DNA from: Talinum fruticosum
Taxonomy: Eukaryota; Streptophyta; Magnoliopsida; Caryophyllales; Talinaceae
DNA length: 64,000 nucleotides
Assembly (NCBI GenBank): GCA_021018815.1
Contig: JAITYX010000047.1
Coordinates: 2,356,001 to 2,420,000, forward strand
Reading direction: 5' to 3'
The notes below the pieces were generated by a model, which did no database searches, was not told the DNA's origin, and was given only the letters and a program-made list of their open reading frames with translations. Each line of letters opens with the position of its first letter. Positions within the stretch are counted from its first letter, which is position 1. Shown here one piece after another: positions 12,883 to 24,850 of the stretch. The position numbers were made by a program, and so were the translations under genes.

Positions 12883-12887
12883 CCTTC

Positions 12888-13258
12888 ATTTACTCATGGG
12901 CGAAGGAATGGAGTATGTAGTAACCCCATCTGTAGTAGTGGAGCCTATTTTAAGCCGAAAAAACTGGAGGTATGACCTGAAAAAATGGAGCTACCCGGCA
13001 AAACGCGAATCGACAATGAAAAAATTTCCAATCGCCCAACTCATCGGTGGGGTGTAGGCTATAATAATCACCAAGGGTGGCAACGTTTTGGCGAAGATGG
13101 CGGTGCTAGTAAGCGCTCTTTAGACGAGGAGAGAGGAAATGGAGCAAGGAGGTTGAATGAGTGAATTAGTGGTGTAGAAGATGTGTTTTAATCTCAATAA
13201 ATAGATTATGAATATAGAATTGATGTTAAAAGTTTCTAGTCGTGACCCAAAACCTAAT

Positions 13259-13306
<48 letters not shown>

Positions 13307-16300
13307 GTATATATAATTATTCTAAATATACTTATAAAATATGTACCAAATTAACACTTACATATGTAGAATGAGATTAAAGATATCACCATGAAAATAA
13401 GGGGTTTTAAAAATTAAAATTAAAATTAACCAATCATAATATGTGATCGTTGATCTACTTTTAGTGTGCCTTTTGTTGGTGCATGTAGACCTTAGTTAAC
13501 TAAATAATGCATATAAGTTAATTAAAATTCCATTCCAAAATGAATGGATAATGAAAGAATAATTCACTAATAATAAAAAAATACATGAGGGACAAACTCA
13601 TATTTTTACTCTTCACTAATTGCGTAGCTGAAGTAGTTTGGAAGCCGTTTCCTCTTGCATTGATAACGACTTAGTTTGTGCCCTTCTTCTTAATGGATTA
13701 ACTACGATAATCTAACTGTTGGAAAAATAAGGATTGACCTTAGTAAATGCGGAAACAATAAGATCAATTGTCGTTCAATAGTCCACAAGTGAGTTCTTGT
13801 GCCGATCGGTATCTCACGAACGAAATCTCAAGTCACGAACACACCAATCCGGTTGTACCCGAAATCCAAATCTACCAAGTATTACTCGGAATAATATAAC
13901 CGATGCTACTAGAGTCGTCAAAAACAGCACAATACAAACCCGAAGACCCCGGGATAATGGGTCTAACTGTATTGAGGATTTAGAGAGAGTCCGAGAGAAG
14001 CAACGAGATGCTATTCGCGTTTTATCTCTCATGTTTTTTATAATCTATCTATAGATTAAATAGAAAGCATTCACTCCTATTTCTAGAGTTGAAAAGTTGA
14101 GTTTATCTCAACTTCCTAACCATCCCACTTATCCAGAAACCTTTTCTAAAAAGTAGGAGACTGATTAAGTGGAAATTGATGGGCCTAAGTGGCCGTTTAT
14201 CAAGAAACAACATTATCTTGATGTGAAACCTCTTATCTTCGAAAAAAAGCTAAGGATTTTCTCTGACAAGACTCCAAATTACTAAGTAATAGCGTCCACA
14301 AAAGTGGCCCACTGTACAACAATATAATCTAAATTGAAAAGTTAAGTAATCTTGTCAACTTCACGTGAATTTATATGACAAGACTCCAAATTACTAATTA
14401 ATAGTGTTATTTTCATGGATGTTGAATGAAAAAAATATCTCATAAATGTAAAACAAATCGAAATTCAGACAAGCTAATCTGTCAATTCAATCGTGACTTC
14501 CAACTTATGTTAGAATCAGTTCTTTATTTTCGGAAGAACAAAAAAATTTGTGTAATAATTGCATTATATTGGTGTTTATTTTAAAAATATAACTCAATTT
14601 ATTAGAAAACTCTAAATCAAATGTTTATCATGTTGAATTGGTGAAATATTTTTCTAAAATTCTAAGTTAAGATTTGATTCTCCCAAATTTCAGTGACGTT
14701 TTGTGTGTTGTTGACATTTTAATTATGGGGATAAGCATCAATTTTTTTTTAATAGAAAGGATAAGCATCAATTTTGAAATGTATTTACAATTTAATAAAA
14801 GAATAAATTCACAAAAAACATCAAATTTTCTTTCAAACTTTTAAAAAATCATCAAATTTTATCACATAAGTGTTACTTATTTTCATAAAGAAATAACCGA
14901 CCATTTCATATGGTTATGTTATGACGATCATTCTTTTGAATGTAATCTATCATTCAAATAAACATTCGATCTATGGAGTTATTATAATATAATTAATAAA
15001 CGTTTTAAAAAGACACAATAACATTTAAGAATGTGATTAATAACTAAAAATACTACAATTTTAAAGCCGATCAATAATATATTAATTATTAACTTTTTGA
15101 AGAAAAAAATTTATTAAAATATTTTAGATATATACTTGTTAAATAATTATATTTTTTAATTAATAATTCTCCCTTTTTTAATAAAAGAAATTAGATAAGA
15201 ATACTTTGTTTTAACCGCAAATTTTTAAATGTTCGTGGGAGAATATATTTTCAAGAGAGAGAAAGAAAGAGATTGTGCCTACAAAATCCCCTATTTTTTC
15301 ATTCGTTCAACTATCTATTAACATATAATAAATAGCAGAATACTTCCTACGTGTATATAAGATATGGGGCGTTAAAACATATTAGAAAATCATGGGACAC
15401 TTGCTTTATACAAGAATTTCTTTGTTCAAGGTTGGCTCAATCTACATTATTAAATGGACCTACATGTACTCTTTAATTGACTTTTCTATTTTGTTTTTTT
15501 GCTGCAATTAATTGACTTGTCTGCGAGTCTATAAAAGTAAATTTCACACCATTTTTTTTTTATTGGATCTATTATATGACCGTAAGAATCGAAAGGATAA
15601 TTGCCTTTCTTACAAATTACTAGCTTGAAAAACTATGGTTTGACTTACGAGAATCATATTACAGATCAGGAATAATATTCTTGAATTTTATTATTAATAA
15701 TCTTACCAACTATTTTGGAAAATGTAATTGGTTTTGAAGATTCAATCTATTGATTCTTTAAAACCACCTAAAAACTATATTTATGATAAAAATAAAAATA
15801 AAAAAGATGGAGGATTCTTATCAATTATTGTAGCTGTTGTAATTGGACTGGGTTATAATTTCTATTTTAAATTATAGTATGAACTTTGAGGATATTGAAC
15901 AAAATTAATATAAATTTTTTCTTGGACATTAGCGAGTATGAACTTTAATGTTATTTAATGCAAACAAAATACCACCGAGTTAAGGGATTATGCATCTACA
16001 GAGAGATGAGGTGACAAGTGAAGTCACCAACGTGGGGAAAGGAGTTGATGATTTGGCTTTGACTTTTTCTTAGTCGAATAAGAGTTTGTTTGTGTCAATG
16101 CAAATAAAAGTCAAAGTAAAATATTCAACTTCATCATTTACTTAAGGGACTTCACCTGGTATATTATGAGTTTATCGGGTCACAACTCTTAATTGGTGTA
16201 TTTTTGGCGTTAAATGGGGTTAAAGTTACTTGACATCTAAGAAATAATTTCGTAGTATTTTCAGCTAATATTCCCAAAGTTTATATTATTTTCATCCTAA

Positions 16301-17010
16301 AATCCTTAATTTTATTATAAAGAGTACAATAGTGAAAATATTGAGATTTAGTTAAATCAATGCTAATTAACAAAAATATTATGACAAGCCTAATACTTTT
16401 TTAAAAGGAGCTCATATAGGAAGAGAAGATAAGAGGATATGGGATTGAGGGATACTTAGGGATGGAAACGAGTCGGATTTGGGTTGGGTGTATGGAACTC
16501 TAAATCCGATCCAATTAATATTTGAAATCCGAAAGCTCAATCTCAATCCAATCCGATGGTGGTGAATCTCCGATTTGAATCCAATCGTTAACGGCGAGAA
16601 GAGCAACGATCGTGCACGAGTGGCAATGTCGTAGTGACAAGGATGAAGGACAGTTGAATAGATTACTAAGAGGAAGAGAAAGATCAGATTTATAAATACA
16701 AACCAAAAAAATTAGCCTACAACTCGCCAAGAATCGGATCTACAAATGTATGAAACCAACCAAGAGGTAAAGAGTAGGAGGTCAAGATCGGGACCGTCGT
16801 GGTGATTTGAAACTCTTCGATGGTGTGAGAGAGAAAAGCGGTGGGATGTGAGCGGTTGCAAAAGAGATGGCTCGATGAGCTTAGCGACTTGAGAGTGAGA
16901 GGAGAAATGAGAAAAACAGGAGAGCTGGGAAGGGTTCTCATTAACTAATTGAGAATCGCGCGAGAGAGAGAGAGAGGAATACTTAAGTCATGTTCCATCT
17001 ACCTTTAACT
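12888..17010. other. AT-rich intergenic DNA, no gene recognised
   Basis: No coding region is supported. The stretch near 13710 (TGTTGGAAAAATAAGG) resembles an LTR start, but no matching end was found. Small duplications occur: TGACAAGACTCCAAATTACT near 14270 and 14378, and GGATAAGCATCAATTTT twice in 14730-14775. Part of 16460-16600 is low-complexity sequence of the TCGGATTTGGG type. Confidence 0.5.
13261..13315. repeat. (AT)n followed by (ATGT)n microsatellite
   Basis: About 16 AT units are followed by several ATGT units and a further short AT run. Confidence 0.95.
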
Positions 17011-17015
17011 TATAG

Positions 17016-17105
17016 TTTCTTACAATTTCTTACATCTTCTTACAAATTCTTACATTTCCTTAGAGTTTCTTACAACTCCTTATAACTTCTTACATTTCCT
17101 TACAA
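17016..17105. repeat. TTCTTACAA-type short tandem array
   Basis: Eight or so degenerate copies of a 10-12 base unit (TTTCTTACAA, TTCCTTACAT, CTTCTTACAA) run head to tail. A closely related array lies 1 kb away at about 18022-18102, inside one arm of the foldback. Confidence 0.75.
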
Positions 17106-17529
17106 CTATATATTATTTTCTAATTCTAAATTTGTTGTGAATTTATTTTTTAATCATTAATGAAAACTTTTTGTTGGTGAATGTTTATGTAAGTAAAGTT
17201 TGTTTACTAGGGATGACCGTAGACCATGTACGTGGCGTATCCAGCTATACCTACACCTTATTTCTTCATTTCTATACTCATAATCTCATCGAGTATTTCG
17301 TGTATATATCGAGTTTATGTGGATAAGTATGTAAAGATTTTAATAATTAATACCCATTGTGTACATTATATTAATTTTATCTATGAAGAAATTCATAAAT
17401 AAATTTCAACAAATAATTAATAGTAAAAAAGTATCATGTCCATTTGAGTTAGTTATCATGAATAATATTATAAATATTTTGTTGAAATTTGAGTTTATAG
17501 GTGAATACTCAAGTTGAATGTGACGAAAT

Positions 17530-18125
17530 CATTTGAGTTATTTCAGTTTTGTTCCATTTAGCATAAGTTTTAAGTAATATAAAATATTGTATTATGATTC
17601 ATAAAAATATTTAACATATTCATATGTGTATTTTTATAGTTATGTGCAACATACTTGTATTTTTGTCTATGAATTTAACATAATTTATAAAACTATAAAA
17701 GTTATATATTTTTTATACCAAATGCATAGATGTCATGTTTAATGATTTATTTTTTAAAAAAAAATTATATTTGATATTTATGAAAAGAGTTTTTATAGAT
17801 GCATAAATGATTTTCATGTAATGGACAGTTGAAAACGACCTTAATTTCTTTTTTCTAAAAATAAAAAATAAATCATCAAATTGAAAAATATACATTTGAT
17901 ATTATAAATATATAGATTTTATAATTTACGTTAAATTCATAAATAAAAATACAAATATGTTGCACATAATTATAAAAATAAATTAAACATTTTTATCAAG
18001 TTGTACACAATATTTTACATTCCTTACAATTTCTTACAACTCATTCAAGTTCCTTACAACTTTTCTTACATTTCCTTAGAGTTTCTTACATTTTCTTACA
18101 ACTAAATGGAATAAACTTTGTGATT
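17530..18125. mobile_element. Large foldback (long inverted repeat), candidate MITE
   Basis: Sequence from about 17530 to 17765 is repeated in inverse orientation at about 17860 to 18125. The best part pairs 17633-17695 with 17917-17980; both contain ATGTTGCACATAA or its complement and TTAAATTCAT or its complement. Pairing continues outward (AATATTTTA and CTAAATGGAA blocks) and inward (AATGATTTATTTTTT). The right arm carries an extra TTCTTACA array at 18022-18102. No transposase or clear target duplication was found. The transcript would form a long double-stranded RNA, if transcribed. Confidence 0.7.
18022..18102. repeat. Second TTCTTACAA-type array inside the foldback
   Basis: Six to seven degenerate copies of TTCCTTACAATT / TTTCTTACAACT. 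They have no counterpart in the left foldback arm, so they were probably gained by the right arm or lost from the left. Related to the array at 17016. Confidence 0.7.
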
Positions 18126-18233
18126 TTTTTTAGGAGCAACGGGCGGTTGGGTTATTTGGGGGTGGGGTTTAATGCTTTGGAGTTAGAGTTATGAGTGGTT
18201 AGTAGGAGAGAGATGAATACTGAGTGTGTGAGG

Positions 18234-18258
18234 GAGAGAGAGAGAGAGAGTGAGAGAT
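18234..18258. repeat. (GA)n microsatellite
   Basis: A run of GA dinucleotides interrupted by one T. Confidence 0.9.
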
Positions 18259-18767
18259 GAATATTGAAAGACTTATTTTAGGATATTTTCAATGGTAGGA
18301 GTTGAGGCATGAGTTGCTTATAGATGGAGGAGAAAGAGAGAAGATAGAAATTTTTTTTTTTTAAAAAAAGGGAGAGTTGGAAGAGTTGACCTCCCCAGCT
18401 ACTCCATGGAGGAGCTTAGAGGAAGAGCTCCTTTGACGAAGTCACACGGAAGAGAGAGAAAAGGGAGAGGAGAGATAGACGGAGGGAAGGAAAGAAAAAA
18501 TAAATGTTTAATTTTATTTTACTTTTTAACGTTTCTTTAAAAATTTTTAATAATAAAATATTAAGGAGTACCTTATATAGGTTGTTACCATTGACAAATA
18601 AAAATTTTTGAAGTAATGTTCTTATTTATGTGTCAATTGGATCAACTCACATTGAGTTGTTCCCATGGGAAAGCATAACATCTTATATGCTTCCTTAGAG
18701 TATCTTTTCGCCATGATATGTCAATAGATGATCTGGATAAACGAGAAAAATAGAGGGGTTTTGTGGG

Positions 18768-18770
<3 letters not shown>

Positions 18771-18800
<30 letters not shown>
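18771..18800. repeat. (CT)n microsatellite
   Basis: About 15 uninterrupted CT units. Confidence 0.95.
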
Positions 18801-18803
<3 letters not shown>

Positions 18804-19476
18804 TATGCTCCCAGGAGTATTTAAGAATTTGCAATTGGAGAGTGGAGCGGGACAATTTTTTGTTTTTTTGGGGGGTGTTAATGCTTTGGAGATTTTGGTT
18901 ATTGGTGACTAGAAAAATATATTTTAAATTTTACACAATAAAATTTTATTTTTTAATAATAATAATAAATTAGTCGATTGAAATATCAAGTCCGATCGGA
19001 TATTCTAATATCCAAATCTGCTAAAATTCAATTCAAATTCATATTATTTTTTGTCGATTCAAATTGAATTATAACTTTTAGACTCGAATTGACTTATTTT
19101 GTCTCAAATCGGATCGAATTCACCTCAAACCTTGGACTTAACTTTCATCCATACGGACGTCATTATCTTTATTACAGATTTTTTTTTTTTAAAGATAGTA
19201 ATTTTATCTAACAAGTTAGAATTTTGATCTCAACCTCTAGTATAGTTTTTGGTCACTCATCTTATAATGAGTCGCTTCATCCTCAACCTATAAGACAATA
19301 TAAAGAAAGGCTTAAGTTTGGAAGAATTAGTTCAAGTTGGTATTAGGCCTATTTATTTTAACATTTATAATAGTGTATATAGTAGATAATAACTCATAAT
19401 AATTTATAAATAATATAATTGTTATAAAAATTATAACCGCTAATCATACTTACAATTACTTATTATTATTATTATT

Positions 19477-20818
19477 AGTGGCGACTCCAAAATGGGTTCG
19501 GTGGGGCAATGTATCCCCTCTAAAAAACAAAATCAAATTTTATACAACAAATGTTTCTTCAGATGACTTCCTACTCGAGTGGTTAGTGGTTTTAGGGGTT
19601 GCGAGAGGTTAGGAGTTTGAAACTCGTCGTCCACGACTTTCCTTTTATTATTTTTTGCTATTCCCTTTTATAATTTCATTACTTCGAAACTCCTCTCCCT
19701 CACTCACACACGCGACACGAATGACTTCTAGCCACTACCACGGCCGGTGGCCCCACTCTTGTGCGGCACCCGCCGTTGCCGCAGCCCAGCCCGACCTCTC
19801 ACCGGCTCCTACTCACGCCCTCTCTCTCGCTCTAACTCACACGAGCGAGTTATCTCTGGCTAATACCACGGCCACCCATTGGCTTATGCCCCCACTTAGC
19901 ATCCACCACGCCATCGTTGCCGCCGCTCACCACAACTACTATTGCTTGAAGTCGCCCCACCCGACCCTTCACCGAGTCCAACTCGGGGCATCTACCCCCT
20001 TCCTTCCCAAATATGTAAGTTTACTAAGTTAGAAATTTTTCAATTTTATTTGAAATTAAGGTTTAATTTATGTGATTTTAGGTTCAATTTCTTTGATTTT
20101 AGGCTTAATTTATGTTATTTTATTACAATACTTCATTTCTAGGCTTGATTTCTTTCATTATACATTGTGGATTGTGGAATTAAAATATACAAAAATGGAT
20201 TATCTTGTGTGAAGGCTGAAGTTATTATGTTTGTTTTTCTTTTGCTATTTAATTTGGTTTTTGTTGTTATATTTTGTATCTTGTGAGTGAGTTTAATTTT
20301 TAGTTTAATTCTTATTATAAATATTTCAAAAAGATAAGTTACAAAAATCTCCATTCCTTCAAATTTTAGATCTGAAAATTCACCATGTAATGAAAAAGAT
20401 GATCCCAATTAAGAGTGATATATTGTACTATGACCTCCCCTAATGGCAGGCTTTCAGTTCTACTATTAATTATGTCTTGTGATAGCCTCCTTATAGTTGT
20501 ATTCATTGCCTTTTAAAAAAAAATAGTGATTGCGCCATTTTTTGTTCCGAAATTAAACTTTGGCTAGTTCAGCTGGATGTTCGAGAAGAGTATGGTGTAG
20601 GGCTGTGGACATTAATTTAGACTGTTGCGTCCCAAACTTGAAGCCTTGCCAGATATGTCTATGAAAGTTTGTGATCTTTTTTTCCGGAAGGGGTGGTTGT
20701 GGTGGGAGACTTTTGCTAATAATTGTCTTCAACTTCTTTCATTTGTCTCACATGTAAACTATGCACTATTTTTCAGCCTTTTCTGACTCCCCTTCCTTAA
20801 AATCCTAGGTCTGCCACT
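19477..20818. mobile_element. Candidate element with AGTGGC inverted ends
   Basis: The left end reads AGTGGCGACTCC. The right end, read on the opposite strand, is AGTGGCAGACCTAGG. Both ends are followed by G-rich sequence after about 20 bases, and both flanks are ATT-rich, so a target duplication cannot be judged. Just inside the left end, 19570-19632 contains GAGTGGTTAGTGG and AGTTTGAAACTC, which resemble RNA polymerase III A and B boxes. The middle (19655-20030) is an unusually GC-rich open frame with Ala/Thr/His/Leu-rich translation and no recognised domain. The element class is uncertain. Confidence 0.4.
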
Positions 20819-20829
20819 AATTACTATTA

Positions 20830-22380
20830 TTTATCATCATTGTCATAGTTATTATTATTGTTATAGTAATAAATAAATAAATAACTAAATATATATATAG
20901 TATAAAAAGATATGTAAATATTTTATAATTTTTTGAGATAGGTATTATTGGGAGTTGATTTTTCTCAAAAAAATTGACATTAAAATAAAATACGATTACT
21001 AACAAAATATATGAACATGAAACTGAATAAAAATTAAATCAATTAGTAAATTTTTTTTTCAAATATTCATTATTAAGCAAATATTCATTGTTGCAAAAAT
21101 ACAATGATTTTATATCACATGTAAATACAAAAGAATGTTCGATGACAAATATGATTAAATTGTGATAGAGAAATTTGAGCAATAGGTAGAGAAGAGTAAA
21201 AGAAGAAAAGTTTTTAAGGAATTTTTTGGTCGAAGAAACTTGGTCGCACACTTCCCTTTTAATCGAACCACGTGTTGATATATGAGCTCAGCGCTGACGT
21301 ATTATCCCTGTCGGTGTTACATTTGATATGAAGTACACCAGGACGCAAGTTGATTATATTCAACACTCAACCGTATTTGTTTGTACCATTTTCCGGTCAC
21401 ATTTTCCTTACACTTCTCAAGAACACGAAGATTTTTAAGTCAAGATTAATCAACCTTCTCAAAAATCACAATATTCCTATTGAAATATTCCATCGACAAA
21501 AATATGCCCTCTTAGAAATCAGAATACAGTATTCAAACTTTCAAAGACTGGATTTTTGTTTATTAGTTTAATTACTTTTATTAGTTTTCTCTTAGCATGT
21601 TTGCTTTATTATTTTTTATAAAAAAATTATTAATAAAAAGTCATATAACATCTATGATTAATATCTTTAAAATAAAAATAAAATCTAAAATATTTAAATA
21701 AAGTCATATAAAATATTCCATCGTATTCTTCAACATTAAATCGTATTTTCCTAATATCAGTAAGTTATAGTATGTGAAGTTCTGATGAAATTATTTTATT
21801 GTTTACAGTAACCATTAATTTTGATTTTTTTATTGTATTTGCTGGTGGCCTTGTTTGCAAAATTGCATTTTTCAACAGCTTCTTCCCATCTAAAAAAAGG
21901 CTTTTGAGGGTTTGTGGTTGTTTAGTTTAGACTACGTTGGAGTGATGTTTAGGGTTTTGTTGAAGTTAAAATGCTAATTAATTAAATATTAGTTTTTGGT
22001 AACTTAATATTTAAAATAGTATTTAAGTAATATTTAGCATAGATGAAAAACTAAAACAACTAGATTTTAACTATTAAAAATAGGTAATCATAATTTTTTG
22101 GTTAAAAAGAATCCTTTATTGATTTTGTTGTGGTCAATTATTCATATTTTTTATGTCAATTTATATTAATTAGACAACTAAATTTACTAATTATATATTT
22201 TCTTCAACATCTCATCTAGACAGTTATAAGCTATGAGCTAAATTAGAATAAATTATCTGACTTAAACATCTATTCACTACCTTACAATTATCTACTACTT
22301 AAACAACTAATTTCTTTAAATAAGCCGTTAGCTTAGTTAGGTTAGGTAGCTACTAGGTATTTCAGTATATATAAAAAAAA
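20830..22380. other. AT-rich intergenic DNA, no gene recognised
   Basis: No coding region, RNA gene or transposon end could be supported. Short open frames are AT-driven and carry no motifs. Confidence 0.6.
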
Positions 22381-22387
22381 AGTTGAA

Positions 22388-22615
22388 ATAGCGACATGAT
22401 TTTCGACGGGAATCCCGATAGAATTTCGAAACTCCGACGGAAATGTCCATTTGAATTCCGCTCGTTGGTGCGAGGTTGATGACGGGCCCATTAGACAATT
22501 CCGACGGGCCAGTCGAATTCCCGTTGGAATTTCTCTAAAAAAATTCCGTCGAACTGTCCTACGATTCTTAATCCGTCGGAAAATTTTCAGTCAACATTTG
22601 TGTGTTTTTTTAGTG
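22388..22615 (+). mobile_element. Possible CACTA-type end with CGACGGAATT repeats
   Basis: The stretch is built from short direct and inverted copies of TCCGACGG / CCGTCGGAA and GACGGGAAT, which is typical of CACTA (En/Spm) subterminal regions. It ends GTTTTTTTAGTG, compatible with the CACTA terminus (CACTA read on the other strand). No left terminus or 3-bp duplication was found, so it may be a decayed fragment. Confidence 0.4.
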
Positions 22616-23980
22616 TTTGTTAATTGACTTTATAAAAAAATTTCTTTCACCGAAAAAGTTATTTTGCAAAAAGCAAATTGAGTATTTTTTTAATTTTTTT
22701 GTGATTGGCTCGCATTCATGGTGGTGTAACATCCGTGCGTATTAAGTTTATTGCGTATGGGTGGGCTTCTACATTAATTTCTAGAGTTAGGTTAAAACAA
22801 TTACCAAGTATTCCCCTTCCCTTTTAGGTGTCCACCTTCTCCAATTCCTCAATTTCTAATGCTACTATCGATACTATCTAGAGAGTATCCCCTCTATAAA
22901 TTTTGCACGATGATAACCACGTTTTAGTATCAAAAAAATTAATATTACTAGTTAATAATTTTCATGGGTGTTTATATTTATAATTTTGAAAATATTTTCA
23001 TACATAAAAATTTGAATAATTGTTTTTGACCGGTAGTGTTCGTGGACCACTTCTATCGCAAAGTGGATTAGCCCCTGCTATCGGACTTGCGTTCTCACAA
23101 TTTTTAAGTTAGTGGTAACCTGAAATGATGCACATTGTCAAACTAGCTTCCTCTGGCATAGTTGTCTTGAATTTTTACTTCAACTCTACGATTTTACATG
23201 AGTGCGTGGTGAAATTTTTGGAGACCAAGGTTTAGTTTCTCTTCTCCTTAGATAGGAAAGTAATTATCTAAAAAAAAAAACAAATTAGATTTTCTTTACG
23301 TAGGAAAGCAATTCAAGATGGGGGTTTAGAGATGGTGTTTATAAGTACAAAAAAAACCTAACGAAGAGAGTTTATAATTTATATAGATTGTTCGTTTCTT
23401 TTTTTTTTATTTGAAGATAGATTGATCGTTTTTGTAACAATAAAATTTGATTTTTTTCTCCTCTAATTAAATCTTCCTTAAGTGTTTATATAATTAGTTT
23501 GTTACATTAAAAGTACTTCAAAATGTTAATCTTAGCACTGAGTTGTAACTCATCCTAGAGCCACACAGATTGTCCTTTAGTTATTGTTTCAAGGAAAAGA
23601 TGCTAGAAAGTTGCCACAAATAATGAATAGGAAATTGGTTAAATGATTTTTTTTTGGGGGGGAGGTGGGATTGTCAGAGGCTTAATGTAGCGGTCATGGA
23701 CAATGCCTTTACCCCCAGTGAAATGCAGAAAATGTGGAGTAAAGTTAGTGAACTCCTTTATGCATATATAGAATTTATGTAGCATAGAAAGCCAGGAAAA
23801 TAATGAAAGGCAAACAATGATTTAATGGAGTTGGAGTTTCTAGTCAGGCAAATCTTGGTGGAGTTGGTAGTCAGGCAAATCTATACTAATTAATAAGCAA
23901 TGATCAAAGGCCATAATAGATAGGAGTATCGATCTTTGCTTCAAAAGAAAAGAACAGTACAGCCTACTATGATGAAAATT
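22616..23980. other. AT-rich intergenic DNA upstream of a LINE
   Basis: No gene or RNA gene is recognised. It contains homopolymer T and A tracts and ends where the LINE ORF1 homology begins. Confidence 0.6.
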
Positions 23981-23992
23981 GCTCAGTGACAC

Positions 23993-24850
23993 ATGAATCG
24001 GAATGGTGTGAAATCAGTGATATATAGAGTTTGGAACCCGAGGATGGGGCTTACTATATCGGATATGGGGAATAATTTATTCTTATTCAAGTTCAAAGAG
24101 GTTGATGATGCGAGTCGAGCATTAAACAATGGTCCATGGACAATAATGGGCCATCACCTTATTCTCCAACAATGATCTGCGAGATACTTCACTAGAAGAT
24201 ATTGATTTCTCATGCTCTTGCTTACGGATTAGGGTTTTGGGGTGCCCCTTAAAATGCTTGAACCGGAAGAATTGTGAGAAGATTGGGGCAAAGATCGGGA
24301 TCTTTGGAGAGGTAGATATTCGTGATGATGGGGATTCATATGCTCGAATCAAAGTGCATATTTGAATGGAGCAACCTTTGAAACTAGGGATACCGCTGAA
24401 TTTAAAGGATCGATACGAGAAACGGCTAGATATCAAATATAACCAGGTTACCCAACCTATGCTATGCATGTCACTCGGTGTTGCCATAAGGCTAAGAAAT
24501 GCGAGAATGAGGCAAAACTCACTAATTTTTTGGCCCAAAATGGCCGGATGAGCCTAATGCTTGAAGGGGGTGCAACAAAGTTGAAGATGGAGTGTGTCGA
24601 GAATAGTCCCATGCAACCACTCAAGGAAATTACGAACACAGGGAAACATCAAAGACCCTTGGGGTGGAATGTGGTCTTCATACACCACGCCCTATTTCAT
24701 TCCTCCAATAGAAAACAAACTTCAAAAGATGCCATGATCATTCATGAACTCGAGCAGGAGGAAGGCACAAAGATACCTCATGACAGGTGTGGACTCGTGC
24801 AACAAGCGTGGACGGATTTCCGAGATAGTGCATTTGGGCTCAAATAAGTC
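23993..24850 (+). pseudogene. LINE ORF1 fossil (DUF4283 and zinc-knuckle region)
   Basis: The first 60 codons read like the DUF4283 domain found in ORF1 of plant L1-type LINEs: VWNPRMGL, then GNNLFLFKF and NGPWTIMGHHLIL. Further frames downstream continue with KIGIFGEVD and a region ending in a CxxxxH-containing stretch near 24464, as expected for the zinc-knuckle part. Several stops and frameshifts separate the pieces, so the protein cannot be made. ORF1 proteins bind LINE RNA. Together with the ORF2 fossil 250 bases downstream, this marks an old, nearly full-length LINE. Confidence 0.75.

Noticed and set aside
13710..14100. Possible LTR starting TGTTGGAAAAAT
   Set aside because: No matching CA-ended terminus with a copy of the flanking CTAAC was found downstream.
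16459..19150. Possible 2.7 kb hAT element with TAGGGATGGAAA and TATGGATGAAAG ends
   Set aside because: The inverted match is weak and the flanking 8 bases do not agree.
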